NCBI GenBank assembly: GCA_038043285.1 | Contig: JBBTCJ010000020.1 | Coordinates: 1 to 31,229, forward strand | Length of the DNA stretch: 31,229 nucleotides | Source of the DNA: JBBTCJ01 sp038043285 | GTDB taxonomy: Bacteria > Planctomycetota > Phycisphaerae > UBA1845 | Reading direction: 5' to 3' | Shown: in pieces, positions 17,766 to 25,811 of the stretch | Position numbering within the stretch: the stretch's first letter is position 1 | How the letters are laid out: every line of letters begins with the position of its first letter | Translations under genes and position numbers: made by a program | Notes under the pieces: generated by a model | Seen by the model: only the letters and a program-made list of their open reading frames with translations | Told to the model about the DNA's origin: nothing | Databases searched by the model: none

Positions 17766-19343
17766 CTAATTGGGGGGAGGACCACGCATCTCCGAGGACA
17801 ACTCAATTGGACGGAGAAAGATTGACAAGCCCTCGTCTGGGAAGCCCAGTTCTACGTCGTTGGCCACGACGATCGCCAACTCGCCACCTCGCACCAGAGC
17901 CGGACAAACTACGCCCCACGGTGCAACCCCGGCAGTCAGAACCCCCGCCTGTCGCCAACTACGGGTCGAAGCGCTCAAGAAAACGACCACATTGTCGATA
18001 CTGGTATCGCGGATGCTCACGATGTCGAGAATGTCATCCCCGTTGAGGTCGCAGGTTGCAATTGATCCCACCGTCTGGCTTAGGGAAGTGACCGGATAGG
18101 CATCGCCATCAGCGAAAGTTCCAGTGCCGTCGTTTAACAGAGTGGCAACCACGTTGCTCCATGGGCTGTTCACTACGAGGTCCAGGTCACCGTCGCCGTC
18201 CACATCGGCCGGGGTCAGCGCCTGCGGAAAAAAACCTGTTCGGCTGGCCTGCGGCGTAAACACTCCTGGCCCATCATTCTTCCAAACAACGACTTCATCC
18301 CTGCCAAGGTACGTGCCGTTATCGAATCGGGCGACCGTAACGAGATCCAGATTACCGTCGCGGTTAAAATCCCCGGCGGCGAGTATATCGCGCGACCAAC
18401 CGGTCGTATAGCGAATTGCGGCGCCATACAAAAGTTGACCTTCTGCGATGAAAATCGCCAACTCCGTGCTGTTCTTGGTGACGAAGTCACCTAATACATC
18501 TTGATTAAGATCTCCGGTCCACAACACCGTAGCGGCCTCATAGATCGTTGGATCCATTCGCACTAGCGTGGTGCATTCAAATTCCCGATTCCCAACGTTT
18601 CTAGCCAAGGCGATTTCCCGGCCATCCTCAATGAGCGCGGCGATGTCTTTGCGTCCGTCGCCGTCCAAATCCGCCAATTTGATATCGACTGGGACGGCGC
18701 AGCTATGCACAACAACAGTCGAGTCTACGCCGAGGCTGTCGTCGAGAAAGAGCACGGCGAGCCCACCCTGGGTAACGCCGTAGGAGGTTGTGCTGATTAC
18801 CGCGTCCGATATTCCGTCGCCATCAATGTCGTCAACGCCGACACTCCGCGGCGCGAATGGTGTCGCGATCTCGGCCTCCCTTCGAGGGAACCGGGTAAGA
18901 CGAAGGTTGCCGAGGTTAATCCGAAGCAGGTCGTCCGGGACTGTCGCGTGCACAATAGTCGTCTCTCTTGCCTTCCATGTGTCACCTCGGACCTGTACCG
19001 CAAGTTCGAATACGAAGGTGGGATAGGGCCGCGGGATCGAACCGATGCATCCGATCTCGGGAACCCCCCCGAATAGTGAAGTGTCGAAACACCCGTCAGC
19101 CTGAGTCCGGGCGACTCCGCTTAATAATGTGAATGAATCCGTCCGCAGCTCCAACACGATCCGCGCCTCACATATTGGTTGGCGTGATAGTTCATCGAAA
19201 ACTCGTCCGTAGACAATTGGGCATGGCCAATCGGACTCTGGGGGACGGCACACCGGCTCACACCCAAGCGAGCCATAGAAAGGCATCGTCAGAAGCAAAG
19301 CGAACTGCGCAGACTTCACACTTGAGCGAACAGAATGTGTCAT
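17766..19343 (-). CDS. FG-GAP/VCBS repeat protein with an N-terminal carboxypeptidase-regulatory-like domain
   Basis: 525 aa, exported. The hydrophobic start ends at SLGC (Cys28), an atypical lipobox because Ser occupies -3, so either a lipoprotein or a cleaved secreted protein is possible. Residues 40-95 (IVYGRVFDELSRQPICEARI, then QADGCFD) match the pattern of CarboxypepD_reg-like beta-sandwiches. From about 165 there are FG-GAP/VCBS repeats: DIDGDGISDAVIS, DLDGDGRKDIAAL, DFNRDGNLDLVTV, DVDGDGDLDLVVN, DLNGDDILDIVSI. No catalytic motif was seen; surface binding is the likely role. The start has a strong Shine-Dalgarno sequence (AAGGAG, 4 bases before ATG). Third codon positions look richer in A/T than in neighbouring genes, which may point to a different origin. 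It converges with murD. Confidence 0.85.
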   Translation of the reverse strand: MTHSVRSSVKSAQFALLLTMPFYGSLGCEPVCRPPESDWPCPIVYGRVFDELSRQPICEARIVLELRTDSFTLLSGVARTQADGCFDTSLFGGVPEIGCIGSIPRPYPTFVFELAVQVRGDTWKARETTIVHATVPDDLLRINLGNLRLTRFPRREAEIATPFAPRSVGVDDIDGDGISDAVISTTSYGVTQGGLAVLFLDDSLGVDSTVVVHSCAVPVDIKLADLDGDGRKDIAALIEDGREIALARNVGNREFECTTLVRMDPTIYEAATVLWTGDLNQDVLGDFVTKNSTELAIFIAEGQLLYGAAIRYTTGWSRDILAAGDFNRDGNLDLVTVARFDNGTYLGRDEVVVWKNDGPGVFTPQASRTGFFPQALTPADVDGDGDLDLVVNSPWSNVVATLLNDGTGTFADGDAYPVTSLSQTVGSIATCDLNGDDILDIVSIRDTSIDNVVVFLSASTRSWRQAGVLTAGVAPWGVVCPALVRGGELAIVVANDVELGFPDEGLSIFLRPIELSSEMRGPPPN

Positions 19344-19728
19344 GATTCTCCTTGAGCACCTTAACGTTCGTCAGATGCTATTCGGGACATTCTACTTTTT
19401 CGGCTGGTTGGGTCGGACCACCCGGTTCGGGAATCACCGCCATCCAGCCGGGACTCGACCCCGATGATGCAGAGAACTGTACGAAAAGGCCGCGGGTATA
19501 TCCAGCCTCGCCGGGGAACGGCACGGACGTTGCGGGGGGTTCCGCGGACGAATCCGTCGATGCGTCGGCTTACGGCCGTCGACGGAACATCGCGGACATC
19601 GCCCGGGTAAAGTCCGTACGCGAGGGGTTGGCGCGGTAAGCGCTGGCCAGCGAGGCCCGAAGCAAGCGCACCTCCCCCCAAGATACGACTTCAGCCCGAT
19701 CTCTCGTTCATGGCGGTCGGGAAACCTA
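19344..19728. other. Intergenic region, no gene supported
   Basis: 385 bases between the second FG-GAP gene and the SNase-like gene. Short frames on both strands lack any family character or good start sites. A minus-strand TAGAAT (19389-19394), 46 bases before the FG-GAP start, could be a -10 element, but no matching -35 was found. A perfect 12-bp palindrome CGCTGGCCAGCG is at 19641-19652. No clear terminator for the eight-gene operon was seen. Confidence 0.5.
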
Positions 19729-20421
19729 CTACGGCCTGCACTTCGCACAGGGCGCGAGGCCCCGATCGAACGCCTCGACTCGACTGGACAAGGTCGTCAG
19801 CCGCTCGGGTTTGATCTTGGCAACCTCTTCGCAGCCGGGACGGTGAAAGTTTCCATACTTCGGATCAGCCGCGTAGGACGTCTCGCGCTGCACGGACTCG
19901 CCTTTCCACAGGCCCTTCTTCTGTTTGCGAGCGGTCGCCTGGGCCGTGAGCAACTCCTTGGCAAACCGCGTGTTGTCCGTCGTCAGACGTACGTAGGCCA
20001 AACCCTCTTCCACAAGCCTCCGGTTAACGAACTGCCCACCCGCAAAAACGTAGGCCTCCCCGTGTCCCCCCGGATCGGTGAACTCCGCATCAAAGCGAAG
20101 CCAGACCTTCTTCCCCTCGACCAATTCCGCGTTCCGCTTTTTCGACGCCTCGTGCAACGGCTCTTCCGCGTACGGAGCGCGGATGCCGGCATACATCAGC
20201 TCCTCGCCCTTCCCTTTGTCCGCGTCCAACTTCACTTTGCATCCGCTGTACACGTGCTCAACCTTGGCCTGGCGCCCCTTGCCTCCCTCCTCCGAAGGAG
20301 ACTCTTCCGTTCGCCCAATCACCGCCAAGCCGGCCATCACCAACACCACCAGGACGCCCCCGCCCAACCCCATTGCGGTTCGGGGCCTCTGAACCACCAC
20401 CTCGCGCACCGCGGCAATCAT
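19729..20421 (-). CDS. Membrane-anchored SNase-like protein with Ada-type His/Cys cluster, probably not a nuclease
   Basis: 230 aa from the ATG at 20421, chosen because it forms an ATGA overlap with the pseudopilin stop; a GTG 8 codons upstream is possible. One N-terminal transmembrane helix (about 17-36) places the rest outside the cytoplasm. Residues 53-172 follow the staphylococcal nuclease fold pattern (VKL strand, YAGIRAP, GGQFVNRRLVEEGLAYV, ARKQKKGLW), but the active-site positions are replaced: the usual DGD reads SGC (59-61), the usual IDAPE reads IRAPY (80-84), and the Arg of the YGR motif is His120. The C-terminus (residues 184-230) has FHRPGC and PCAKC (H193, C197, C225, C228), resembling Ada-like metal-binding modules. 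A structural or binding role, perhaps with bound zinc, is more likely than nuclease activity. Confidence 0.75.
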   Translation of the reverse strand: MIAAVREVVVQRPRTAMGLGGGVLVVLVMAGLAVIGRTEESPSEEGGKGRQAKVEHVYSGCKVKLDADKGKGEELMYAGIRAPYAEEPLHEASKKRNAELVEGKKVWLRFDAEFTDPGGHGEAYVFAGGQFVNRRLVEEGLAYVRLTTDNTRFAKELLTAQATARKQKKGLWKGESVQRETSYAADPKYGNFHRPGCEEVAKIKPERLTTLSSRVEAFDRGLAPCAKCRP

Positions 20422-21170
20422 TGCGCACCATCCACTTTCTCCCACAAATCCTTGATGATCGCGTTGCCGACACGGTCGAATGGATCACTCAAGTCATTGT
20501 CCGCCAAATCCCCGCTATCCTTCACCCAGCGGCCGTGACCATCGGTATACACCGCGTTCACGCCGGTCTTATGCCCGCTTTTCACCATTTTGGGAAGGTG
20601 GAACACATCCGCCGCCATTCCGATGGTACGGCCTATCTGAGCCAGCGTCTTGCCGCTGAGATGGTATCGCCGCCCATAGCCCGCTTTCAGGTCCATACCT
20701 ACCACAACCGGCCACCGGTTATACGGCGTGCCGAAACGATGATATGGATCCTCCTGAACCGGACAGAAAAGCGTGTGTTCGACGTCGTCAATGTCCTTGG
20801 TGTAACGCATCAGCGGGCCGAAATTGTGTTCAAACAAAATGTCGACGCCCTTCCCTCGTTTCGCTCCCTGGCCCCCCGGGAGACCGTTTTCCTTGCCATT
20901 GAAAATCAAGTAGTTGTACTGCCAGTTCCCGTCGTCATCTTCCTTGTTCATCTTCGGAAATCGCTCAAAGTCGTGAAGATAGGTCATGTGCGCGACAAAC
21001 AACGACCGCAAGCGGGTGAGGCACGCGGCGTCCTTGGCCGAGGTCCGCGCCTTCGACAGTCCGGGGACGGCCAGGGCAATCAATACGCCCATGATTCCAA
21101 TGACCACGAGTAATTCCAGCAGGGTGAATCCACCCGCCCTCTGACCATTCCTTCCGCAAAGGTGTCTCAT
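20418..21170 (-). CDS. Type II/IV pseudopilin-like protein (prepilin N-terminal methylation signal)
   Basis: 250 aa from the ATG at 21170, which overlaps the stop of the upstream kinase gene as ATGA; the longer open frame upstream is Arg-rich readthrough of no family. The prepilin signal is clear: RAGG then FTLLELLVVIG, with cleavage expected after Gly14, Phe at +1 and Glu at +5, followed by the hydrophobic helix. The C-terminal part contains VNAVYTDGHGRWV, like the H-X9-DG region of the planctomycete DUF1559-type pseudopilins. The function is unknown; processing would need a prepilin peptidase encoded elsewhere. Its position inside a glycosyltransferase/exporter operon is unusual. Confidence 0.88.
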   Translation of the reverse strand: MRHLCGRNGQRAGGFTLLELLVVIGIMGVLIALAVPGLSKARTSAKDAACLTRLRSLFVAHMTYLHDFERFPKMNKEDDDGNWQYNYLIFNGKENGLPGGQGAKRGKGVDILFEHNFGPLMRYTKDIDDVEHTLFCPVQEDPYHRFGTPYNRWPVVVGMDLKAGYGRRYHLSGKTLAQIGRTIGMAADVFHLPKMVKSGHKTGVNAVYTDGHGRWVKDSGDLADNDLSDPFDRVGNAIIKDLWEKVDGAQ

Positions 21171-22582
21171 TGGAAACGCTCCCCGAAAACCCCGGCCATG
21201 ACTTGCCCCATCCCCACCCCGTGCACCCCCGTTGCGTCGTGCCCGACGCAACCCGCACCGCGACGTTGACCCAGCCCGGCGAGTTCGGCTGCAACTCTCC
21301 ACAAAGCGCCCGTGAATCTCCGCGAGGCGGTGCGGAATCGGTGCACGCCTCCAATGCGAAGCAAGGCGGTTGCGGTAAAGAGCGCCAGGGCCTTCCCCCG
21401 CGCCCTTCCGCCGCCGTCCTCGTACCCCTCGATGCAGCTGCGGCAAAGACGCGAAAACTCGTCGATCCCCGCTTCGTGCTGGAGGGCCAACAGGGTCGCA
21501 TGAGCCAACAGATTTCCCAGATCGACTTCCGCCGGGCCGCTAGCAAGCGTGTCGAGATCCAGCAGGGTTACCGTGCCGCCACGCACGAGGAACTGCTTCT
21601 CATAGAAATCCCTGTGCAACGTAACGTCCGGACCGAGTTCAACCTGCGCCGCACACACATGAAGTCGGTCCGCGATCTCACCGACCGCCTCGGCATCGAA
21701 AGGAAAGGCCGTCTCCAACGCCTCGCGCCAATGATCCGCAATGCACAGTTCCTCCGACATACCAAAGCGCGGCAACCCCGGTAGGTTCACGTTGTGCAAC
21801 ACGCCCAGCGCAGCAGCGCCCGCCGCAAAAAACTCCGTTTGCGCGCTGAACCCCCGCGGCTTCCTCCGACCGTCCTCCCAGGCGAAAAGCACCATCTGAA
21901 AATCGCGAAGAACCTTCACGGGCCTCGGAACCCGCACCCTGCGATTGGACCCTTCCGCCAACGCGGCACCGACGCGCTCGTGCAACGACAAGAGCCGCTC
22001 CGCCCGATCGTCGTAGAACGCCTTTCCCAGAAGCCTGCGCTCCGAAGGGTTTCCGCCGTCCACTGTGTACGCGATGGCGGCGCGCCGTCCGGCGCGATAC
22101 CCCATCAGATGGCAGTACACGTCGGATCGTTGGGCTTGTCCGTCGGCTTCAGGTGTCCGGATGTCAAGGTATTGGCCCATCCTCGTTGAAGAAAGACAGT
22201 CCCCCAGCTGAGCAAGTTGTGGATCACGATCGGGGGTAAAGACGCACGCGGAGCGATCCGGCATCCAGACATGCAGACCACCCAGCCCCCAAGGTTCAAG
22301 CTTCGGCGTTCGATGCCCGTCCGCCCCGTTCTCCTCGCCCCATCGATCCAGCTCGGCGGAGGTGGCGACACTGACAGAGAATCGGGCCCGGCCAAGCCCG
22401 AAGGACCACTCGATGGCAAACCCACCCTCGCGCCGTCTCCAGGCACGCTCGATCCGGATTTCTTTAGGCTGCGCATCGCCCCAAGCAATGCCCAAATCCT
22501 CACCGAGGATGCGCTCCGCGGATTGCTCGTTGAGGAGCCGATCCAAGTTGGGACAAGTTACATTGGTCGACGCGCGGATCAT
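21167..22582 (-). CDS. APH-fold phosphotransferase/kinase-like protein, second of a tandem pair
   Basis: 471 aa from the ATG at 22582, which forms an ATGA overlap with the preceding kinase gene. The APH/choline kinase-type catalytic loop is LHRDFYEKQ (HRDF 323-326, catalytic Asp325), and the metal-binding segment is LLDLDTLASG (D342 and D344), followed by DLGNLLAH. A candidate ATP-lysine is in LLGKAFYDD. About 150 residues at the N-terminus (including WMPDRSACVFTPDRDPQL) precede the kinase lobe and have no assigned function. The sibling gene has a matching layout. The context suggests phosphorylation of a sugar or other small glycoconjugate precursor rather than antibiotic resistance; the substrate cannot be read from sequence. 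Confidence 0.82.
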   Translation of the reverse strand: MIRASTNVTCPNLDRLLNEQSAERILGEDLGIAWGDAQPKEIRIERAWRRREGGFAIEWSFGLGRARFSVSVATSAELDRWGEENGADGHRTPKLEPWGLGGLHVWMPDRSACVFTPDRDPQLAQLGDCLSSTRMGQYLDIRTPEADGQAQRSDVYCHLMGYRAGRRAAIAYTVDGGNPSERRLLGKAFYDDRAERLLSLHERVGAALAEGSNRRVRVPRPVKVLRDFQMVLFAWEDGRRKPRGFSAQTEFFAAGAAALGVLHNVNLPGLPRFGMSEELCIADHWREALETAFPFDAEAVGEIADRLHVCAAQVELGPDVTLHRDFYEKQFLVRGGTVTLLDLDTLASGPAEVDLGNLLAHATLLALQHEAGIDEFSRLCRSCIEGYEDGGGRARGKALALFTATALLRIGGVHRFRTASRRFTGALWRVAAELAGLGQRRGAGCVGHDATGVHGVGMGQVMAGVFGERFQ

Positions 22583-23943
22583 GACGTCAAGACCCTCGCG
22601 GTTGTCGCGCCCAGCAGTCGCTCGGCCACTTCCGTGCATCGCTCCGCCAGGGGGCGCCAACCGGGACGAAGGTGCCGCATCATTCCCAGCGCCAGCGTCA
22701 ACGCGGACGTCGCGGCGTAGGCCCGGAAGCGATCGGTGTCCCAGGGCGCGTTGGACTTCTGACTCCATTCGTCAAGAAACCCCGTCGCCCATTCGTGTGC
22801 CGTCGCCGCATCGACGCCGTATTCCGGGCGGTCGGCGAGCATTCGAAGCTGCACCGCGAAGTTTGCAACGTCGACCAGGGGATCGCCCAGGGCCATCCGA
22901 TCCAGATCGAGGAACGTGAACCGCCCTCGCTTCACGTTCACCTGCATCGGATGGAAGTCGTTGTGCAAGGTCGACCGGATTCGAGGCGCGGCGTCCGCCA
23001 ACGCCCGACCCACGCCGTCGCTCGTTGAACGCAATCGCTCGGCCAGCGATGGACAGGCCAACCCGACCTGTTCCGCAGCCGCCGTTGCCGACGCCCGTAC
23101 GTCCACATCGCCGAGCGTCGGCAGGTCGCCCAATCGCAGCCGGTGGAACAAGCGAAGGGCATCGGCCGCGCCCAGAAGAACGGGGACTGCACCCCCTTCA
23201 CGAAGCGCCGTCAGCAGGGAATCTCCCCGATCCCACTCGACGGCGATCAGCCCAAGCTCCACATCCGCGCCCTTCACCTCGGGCACGCGAATCGTCGCCT
23301 CCCTTTCGTGCAGCTCGCGCCGGACCTGGTCCTGTCGGCGGAGAATGTCGGCCGCCGCCGCCGGCGACGTGCAGCGCACGGCGATTCGGCGCTTGGTGCG
23401 CTGCCCGGTGGCGTGATCTTCGAACTCGGCCCGCAATCGAACCACCCAACGATCTTCGGGAACGTAGCGCAGCAGTACGCGCTGAAGCGTTTCAGGAATG
23501 ATCCTTCCCGATCCACCGGCGCGCTCGTTCCACCGCGCCCACTGTTCCGCCGCATCATTCGATCCCGCGAATTTCCGCAAGCCCCGCAATCGGCGGTCCT
23601 CGGGAAAACAATAGGCCTCAAACGACTCCCGCCCGATCCGGAGCACATTGCCTCGACGCGACATCGGGGTTCGCACAGGGGTATGCAGATAGATCAGGTG
23701 CGCCTCCGGCCAGAGCCGCCGCTGGGGAACGTCTTCCTCGGTCATCATCGCAACAACCACCCGGACGTACCGCCCCGGATGGTAGGCGGATTCCACCAGG
23801 TTCAACCGGGTCCAGCGCCGCCGGCGGTCGTCCTCCACGTCCGTGAGTTGTTCTCGGCACGCCGGCAATAGTTCCGGCCCGCTCAGCATGGCGATCGCGC
23901 CAGCCAGAACGTCGTCGTGCGGCCGATCGTCAATCGCGGTCAT
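22579..23943 (-). CDS. APH-fold phosphotransferase/kinase-like protein, first of a tandem pair
   Basis: 454 aa; its ATG overlaps the ABC transporter stop as ATGA. The catalytic loop is LHNDFHPMQVNV (H327, D329), and the metal-binding segment is FLDLDRMALGDPLVDVANF (first Asp 346). An N-terminal region of about 150 residues (FPEDRRLRGLRKF and VLLRYVPEDRWVVRLRAEF) is similar in plan to that of the next gene, so the two look like diverged tandem copies. The N-lobe position expected to hold the ATP-binding Lys appears to read Arg (RRIAVRC), so ATP use may be altered; this alignment is by eye. It probably acts in the cytoplasm on a precursor of the exported product. Confidence 0.82.
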   Translation of the reverse strand: MTAIDDRPHDDVLAGAIAMLSGPELLPACREQLTDVEDDRRRRWTRLNLVESAYHPGRYVRVVVAMMTEEDVPQRRLWPEAHLIYLHTPVRTPMSRRGNVLRIGRESFEAYCFPEDRRLRGLRKFAGSNDAAEQWARWNERAGGSGRIIPETLQRVLLRYVPEDRWVVRLRAEFEDHATGQRTKRRIAVRCTSPAAAADILRRQDQVRRELHEREATIRVPEVKGADVELGLIAVEWDRGDSLLTALREGGAVPVLLGAADALRLFHRLRLGDLPTLGDVDVRASATAAAEQVGLACPSLAERLRSTSDGVGRALADAAPRIRSTLHNDFHPMQVNVKRGRFTFLDLDRMALGDPLVDVANFAVQLRMLADRPEYGVDAATAHEWATGFLDEWSQKSNAPWDTDRFRAYAATSALTLALGMMRHLRPGWRPLAERCTEVAERLLGATTARVLTS

Positions 23944-25811
23944 GACGCGCTGGCCTCCAAGCGCGGAGCGACCGCGCGGCCATTACTTCCAGCGGCGAGA
24001 AGATCGGCGTATTCCTCGCACGTTCCGAGCAACAACGTGTGGGGTCCGAGGCCGACGACTTGACCCCGGCCCATGACCACGATCGAATCGAAGCGCTCCA
24101 TGTCGATCAACTGATGGCAGATCACGATCGTGGTCGCTTTGTTGTTCGGCGAAAGCCAGGCCTGCTCCACCTGACGACGCGTCGCCTCGTCGAGTCCGGT
24201 CGCAGGCTCGTCGAGCAACAGAACGGCCGGGTCGCGCAGCAAGGCGCGGGCGAGCGCGATTCGTTGGCGCTGTCCGCCGGAAAGATCGCATCCGCCTTGC
24301 CCCAGCACCGTGTCGTAGCCGTCGGGAAGGCGTTCGACGAACTCATCGGCCCGAACCGCACGGGCCGCCTCGTAAATCGCCTCCGCGTCGGCTTCGGGCC
24401 GACCCAGCGCGATGTTCTCCGCCACCGTCATGCCGAACAGGATCGTGTCCTGCTGCACCCATCCGATGCACCGCCGCAACGAGGCCAGCGTCACACCGCG
24501 CAGGTCCGTTCCGTCGATTCGCACCGCGCCCGCGGTTGGATCGTAGAACCTCAACAGCAACTTCATCAGCGTCGTCTTGCCCGCCCCGGTGTGCCCGACC
24601 AAAGCCACGCGTTCGCCCGGGCGGATGGTCAAGGATACGTCGGCCACCGCTTGATCCCGATCGGAGTACGCGAACGACACGCGATCAAACGCGATCTCGC
24701 CTCGCACGCCGGAAAGCTCGACAGCGTCCAAACGATCCTTGATGCTCGTCTCGGTGGCCAACAACTCGGCAATGCGCGACCCGCACGATGTCGCCTTCGC
24801 AACCTGTCCCGCCACCTTGGCCACACGACGCATCGGCTTACCCACCATGCGCAGGTACGACACGAACACGAGCAAATCCCCTGCGGTCATTGTTTTGGAC
24901 AGCACGTCGCGCACGCCGACGAACAAGATCGCGCACATCGCCACCGCTCCGGCAAGCGTCACGATGCGATAGAGTTTGGATTCCAGCCGCGTGGTCTTCA
25001 GTCCGGCCCGCAGCGAGCTGCGGTTCTGCCGCGCGAACCGCTTCTGCTCGAGGGGCTCGCGGTTGTAGGCCTGGATGACCGTCATCGCCCCGAGCACGTC
25101 CTGGGCGATGGACGCGATCTCGCTCTCACGCTCCCGCTGCGCGTCGGTGGCCTTAGTGATCTGACGCGAAATCCGCCAGCTCGCAAAGGCGGTCAGCGGA
25201 ATGGTGCACAGCCCCAGCAGCGCCAGCGACCAGTTGAGCCAGAGCATCGCCACGACCGTTGCCACCACCAGAAGCCCGCTCTCGCCGAGGATGATGATGA
25301 CGTCGACAAGCATCTGGCGAAGCATTTGCATGTCACCCGTCAGCCGCGTCAGCAGTTCGCCGGTGTGTCGGCGCTGGAGCTCTGTGGGTGACAACGTTTG
25401 CAGATGTGCGAACAGCTCGTGCCGCAACCGAGCGGTCACCGCCTGGCCGGCTCGGGCAAGCAACACGTCCCGCGCGTAGGAACACAGTCCGTCGGCAACG
25501 GCGATGACCAGCACCGCCCCGCAAACCCACGCCAGAGCGGTCAGCGGCGTGCCCGCGACCCGATCGAGCGTCCGGGCCAGCCAGCTTCCGGCCATGGCGT
25601 CGTGGCGGGAAAGGATGTGATCGAAAATGATTTTGATGGGCCAGGGCGCCGCAAGCTGCGTCGCGACCACGCAGACCGACGCGCCGAAGGCGCCCAGCAG
25701 CACCCACGCCTGGGCGCGGGTATAGCGACGGAACCTCGACCAGACGACGCGCGTCCGGTCGAGGTCGAGCCTGCCCCGTCGCGTCTTGACTTTCCAACCG
25801 ATCATCAACAT
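23940..25811 (-). CDS. ABC exporter half-transporter (fused membrane and ATPase domains)
   Basis: 623 aa. An N-terminal membrane domain with about six hydrophobic segments (residues 30-330) is fused to an ATPase domain: Walker A GHTGAGKTT at 406-414, Q-loop WVQQDTILFG, signature LSGGQRQRIALA at 510-521, Walker B VLLLDEPATGLD, and switch His in VICHQLID. This is the homodimeric type IV exporter layout (MsbA/lipid A or multidrug-like). Between glycosyltransferases and kinases, export or flipping of a lipid-linked glycan is the best guess, but a drug or lipid substrate is not excluded. The ATG at 25811 overlaps the upstream glycosyltransferase by 7 bases; a second in-frame ATG two codons on (25805) would also overlap it. 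Confidence 0.92.
   Translation of the reverse strand: MLMIGWKVKTRRGRLDLDRTRVVWSRFRRYTRAQAWVLLGAFGASVCVVATQLAAPWPIKIIFDHILSRHDAMAGSWLARTLDRVAGTPLTALAWVCGAVLVIAVADGLCSYARDVLLARAGQAVTARLRHELFAHLQTLSPTELQRRHTGELLTRLTGDMQMLRQMLVDVIIILGESGLLVVATVVAMLWLNWSLALLGLCTIPLTAFASWRISRQITKATDAQRERESEIASIAQDVLGAMTVIQAYNREPLEQKRFARQNRSSLRAGLKTTRLESKLYRIVTLAGAVAMCAILFVGVRDVLSKTMTAGDLLVFVSYLRMVGKPMRRVAKVAGQVAKATSCGSRIAELLATETSIKDRLDAVELSGVRGEIAFDRVSFAYSDRDQAVADVSLTIRPGERVALVGHTGAGKTTLMKLLLRFYDPTAGAVRIDGTDLRGVTLASLRRCIGWVQQDTILFGMTVAENIALGRPEADAEAIYEAARAVRADEFVERLPDGYDTVLGQGGCDLSGGQRQRIALARALLRDPAVLLLDEPATGLDEATRRQVEQAWLSPNNKATTIVICHQLIDMERFDSIVVMGRGQVVGLGPHTLLLGTCEEYADLLAAGSNGRAVAPRLEASAS

Noticed and set aside
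21171..21446. Extended N-terminus for the pseudopilin
   Set aside because: The extra residues are Arg/Gly-rich and antisense or out of frame to the kinase C-terminus; the prepilin signal begins right after the ATG at 21170.
21167..23943. Aminoglycoside resistance determinants
   Set aside because: The APH fold is shared by many small-molecule kinases; the operon context is glycan synthesis and nothing specific to aminoglycoside binding was seen.
24039..25391. 450-codon plus-strand frame opposite the ABC transporter
   Set aside because: Rich in His/Arg/Gln with no motif, and antisense to intact ABC motifs.
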